From Actinopolyspora mzabensis (GTDB lineage: Bacteria; Actinomycetota; Actinomycetes; Mycobacteriales; Pseudonocardiaceae), in contig NZ_FNFM01000003.1 of NCBI RefSeq assembly GCF_900101095.1, positions 408,396-472,395 on the forward strand: a stretch of DNA of 64,000 nucleotides, in the 5' to 3' direction. Below are positions 63,955-64,000 of this stretch, one piece after another. How positions within the stretch are numbered: the stretch's first letter is position 1; each line of letters begins with the position of its first letter. Both the position numbers and the translations under genes were made by a program. Under the pieces are notes generated by a model. The model worked only from the letters and a program-made list of their open reading frames with translations. It did not search any database and was not told where the DNA came from.

Positions 63955-64000
63955 GTGTCGCCGTTCGGCGGGTTAGTACCCGTCCACTGAACACATTGCT
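63955..64000 (-). rRNA. rrl: 23S ribosomal RNA, 3' end (partial)
   Basis: The minus-strand stretch running into the right edge reads CAATGTGTTCAGTGGACGGG then TACTAACCCGCCGAACGG, the equivalent of the AGCTGACCGGTACTAAT segment near the end of 23S rRNA. The gene continues outside the window. The distance to 5S (about 130 bases) is a normal spacer. The exact 3' end is estimated. Confidence 0.75.

Overview
The window is a piece of a high-GC actinobacterial chromosome. Gene content, the predicted acidic proteins and the gene order fit a member of the Pseudonocardiales/Actinopolysporales (Actinopolyspora-like is my guess; the species cannot be fixed from sequence reading alone). GTG and TTG starts are frequent, many genes overlap by 1 to 11 bases, and strong GC-rich hairpins close many transcription units.

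Two large blocks keep the gene order I know from Mycobacterium tuberculosis. Block 1 (about 2.7-15.5 kb) follows Rv1488-Rv1479: SPFH protein, NfeD, a conserved hypothetical gene, coproporphyrin ferrochelatase, inhA, fabG, then VWA, DUF58 and moxR. It is interrupted by a DUF3097 gene and by a large FAD/Fe-S oxidase. Block 2 (about 42.9-63.5 kb) follows Rv1713-Rv1691: der, plsC, cmk, rluB, scpB, scpA, a ParA-type ATPase, xerD, a NUDIX hydrolase, pyrG, steA, recN, nadK, tlyA, a small protein, a HAD phosphatase and a TPR protein. KhtT/KhtU antiporter genes sit inside the block. The expected steB gene between pyrG and steA is missing. The far end holds a 5S rRNA gene and the 3' tail of a 23S rRNA gene, both on the minus strand.

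Between the blocks lie a MobA-like nucleotidyltransferase, a TauE permease with an Rrf2 regulator, a secreted streptogrisin-type protease, the gltBD glutamate synthase operon, a pair of small overlapping genes, and an MFS exporter/GNAT unit divergent from an ArsR-type regulator. At 31.4-34.5 kb is a decayed Tn3-family element: a frameshifted, truncated transposase, a resolvase remnant with an in-frame stop, and the last third of an alpha/beta hydrolase, surrounding an intact DHFR-like gene and an AraC regulator. After that come a GT-C-like membrane protein, pterin carbinolamine dehydratase, CutA, a nucleoside transporter, an S9 peptidase and an aldo/keto reductase.

The less obvious signals are non-coding: a 19-base motif present in two distant intergenic gaps (15633 and 26308), an orphan promoter running into a gene-free interval that ends in a strong hairpin (19610-19920), palindromes upstream of gltB, tauE and an SDR gene, a possible three-way-junction leader before the nucleoside transporter, and probable leaderless starts for cutA and khtT. 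No CRISPR array and no tRNA gene were seen.
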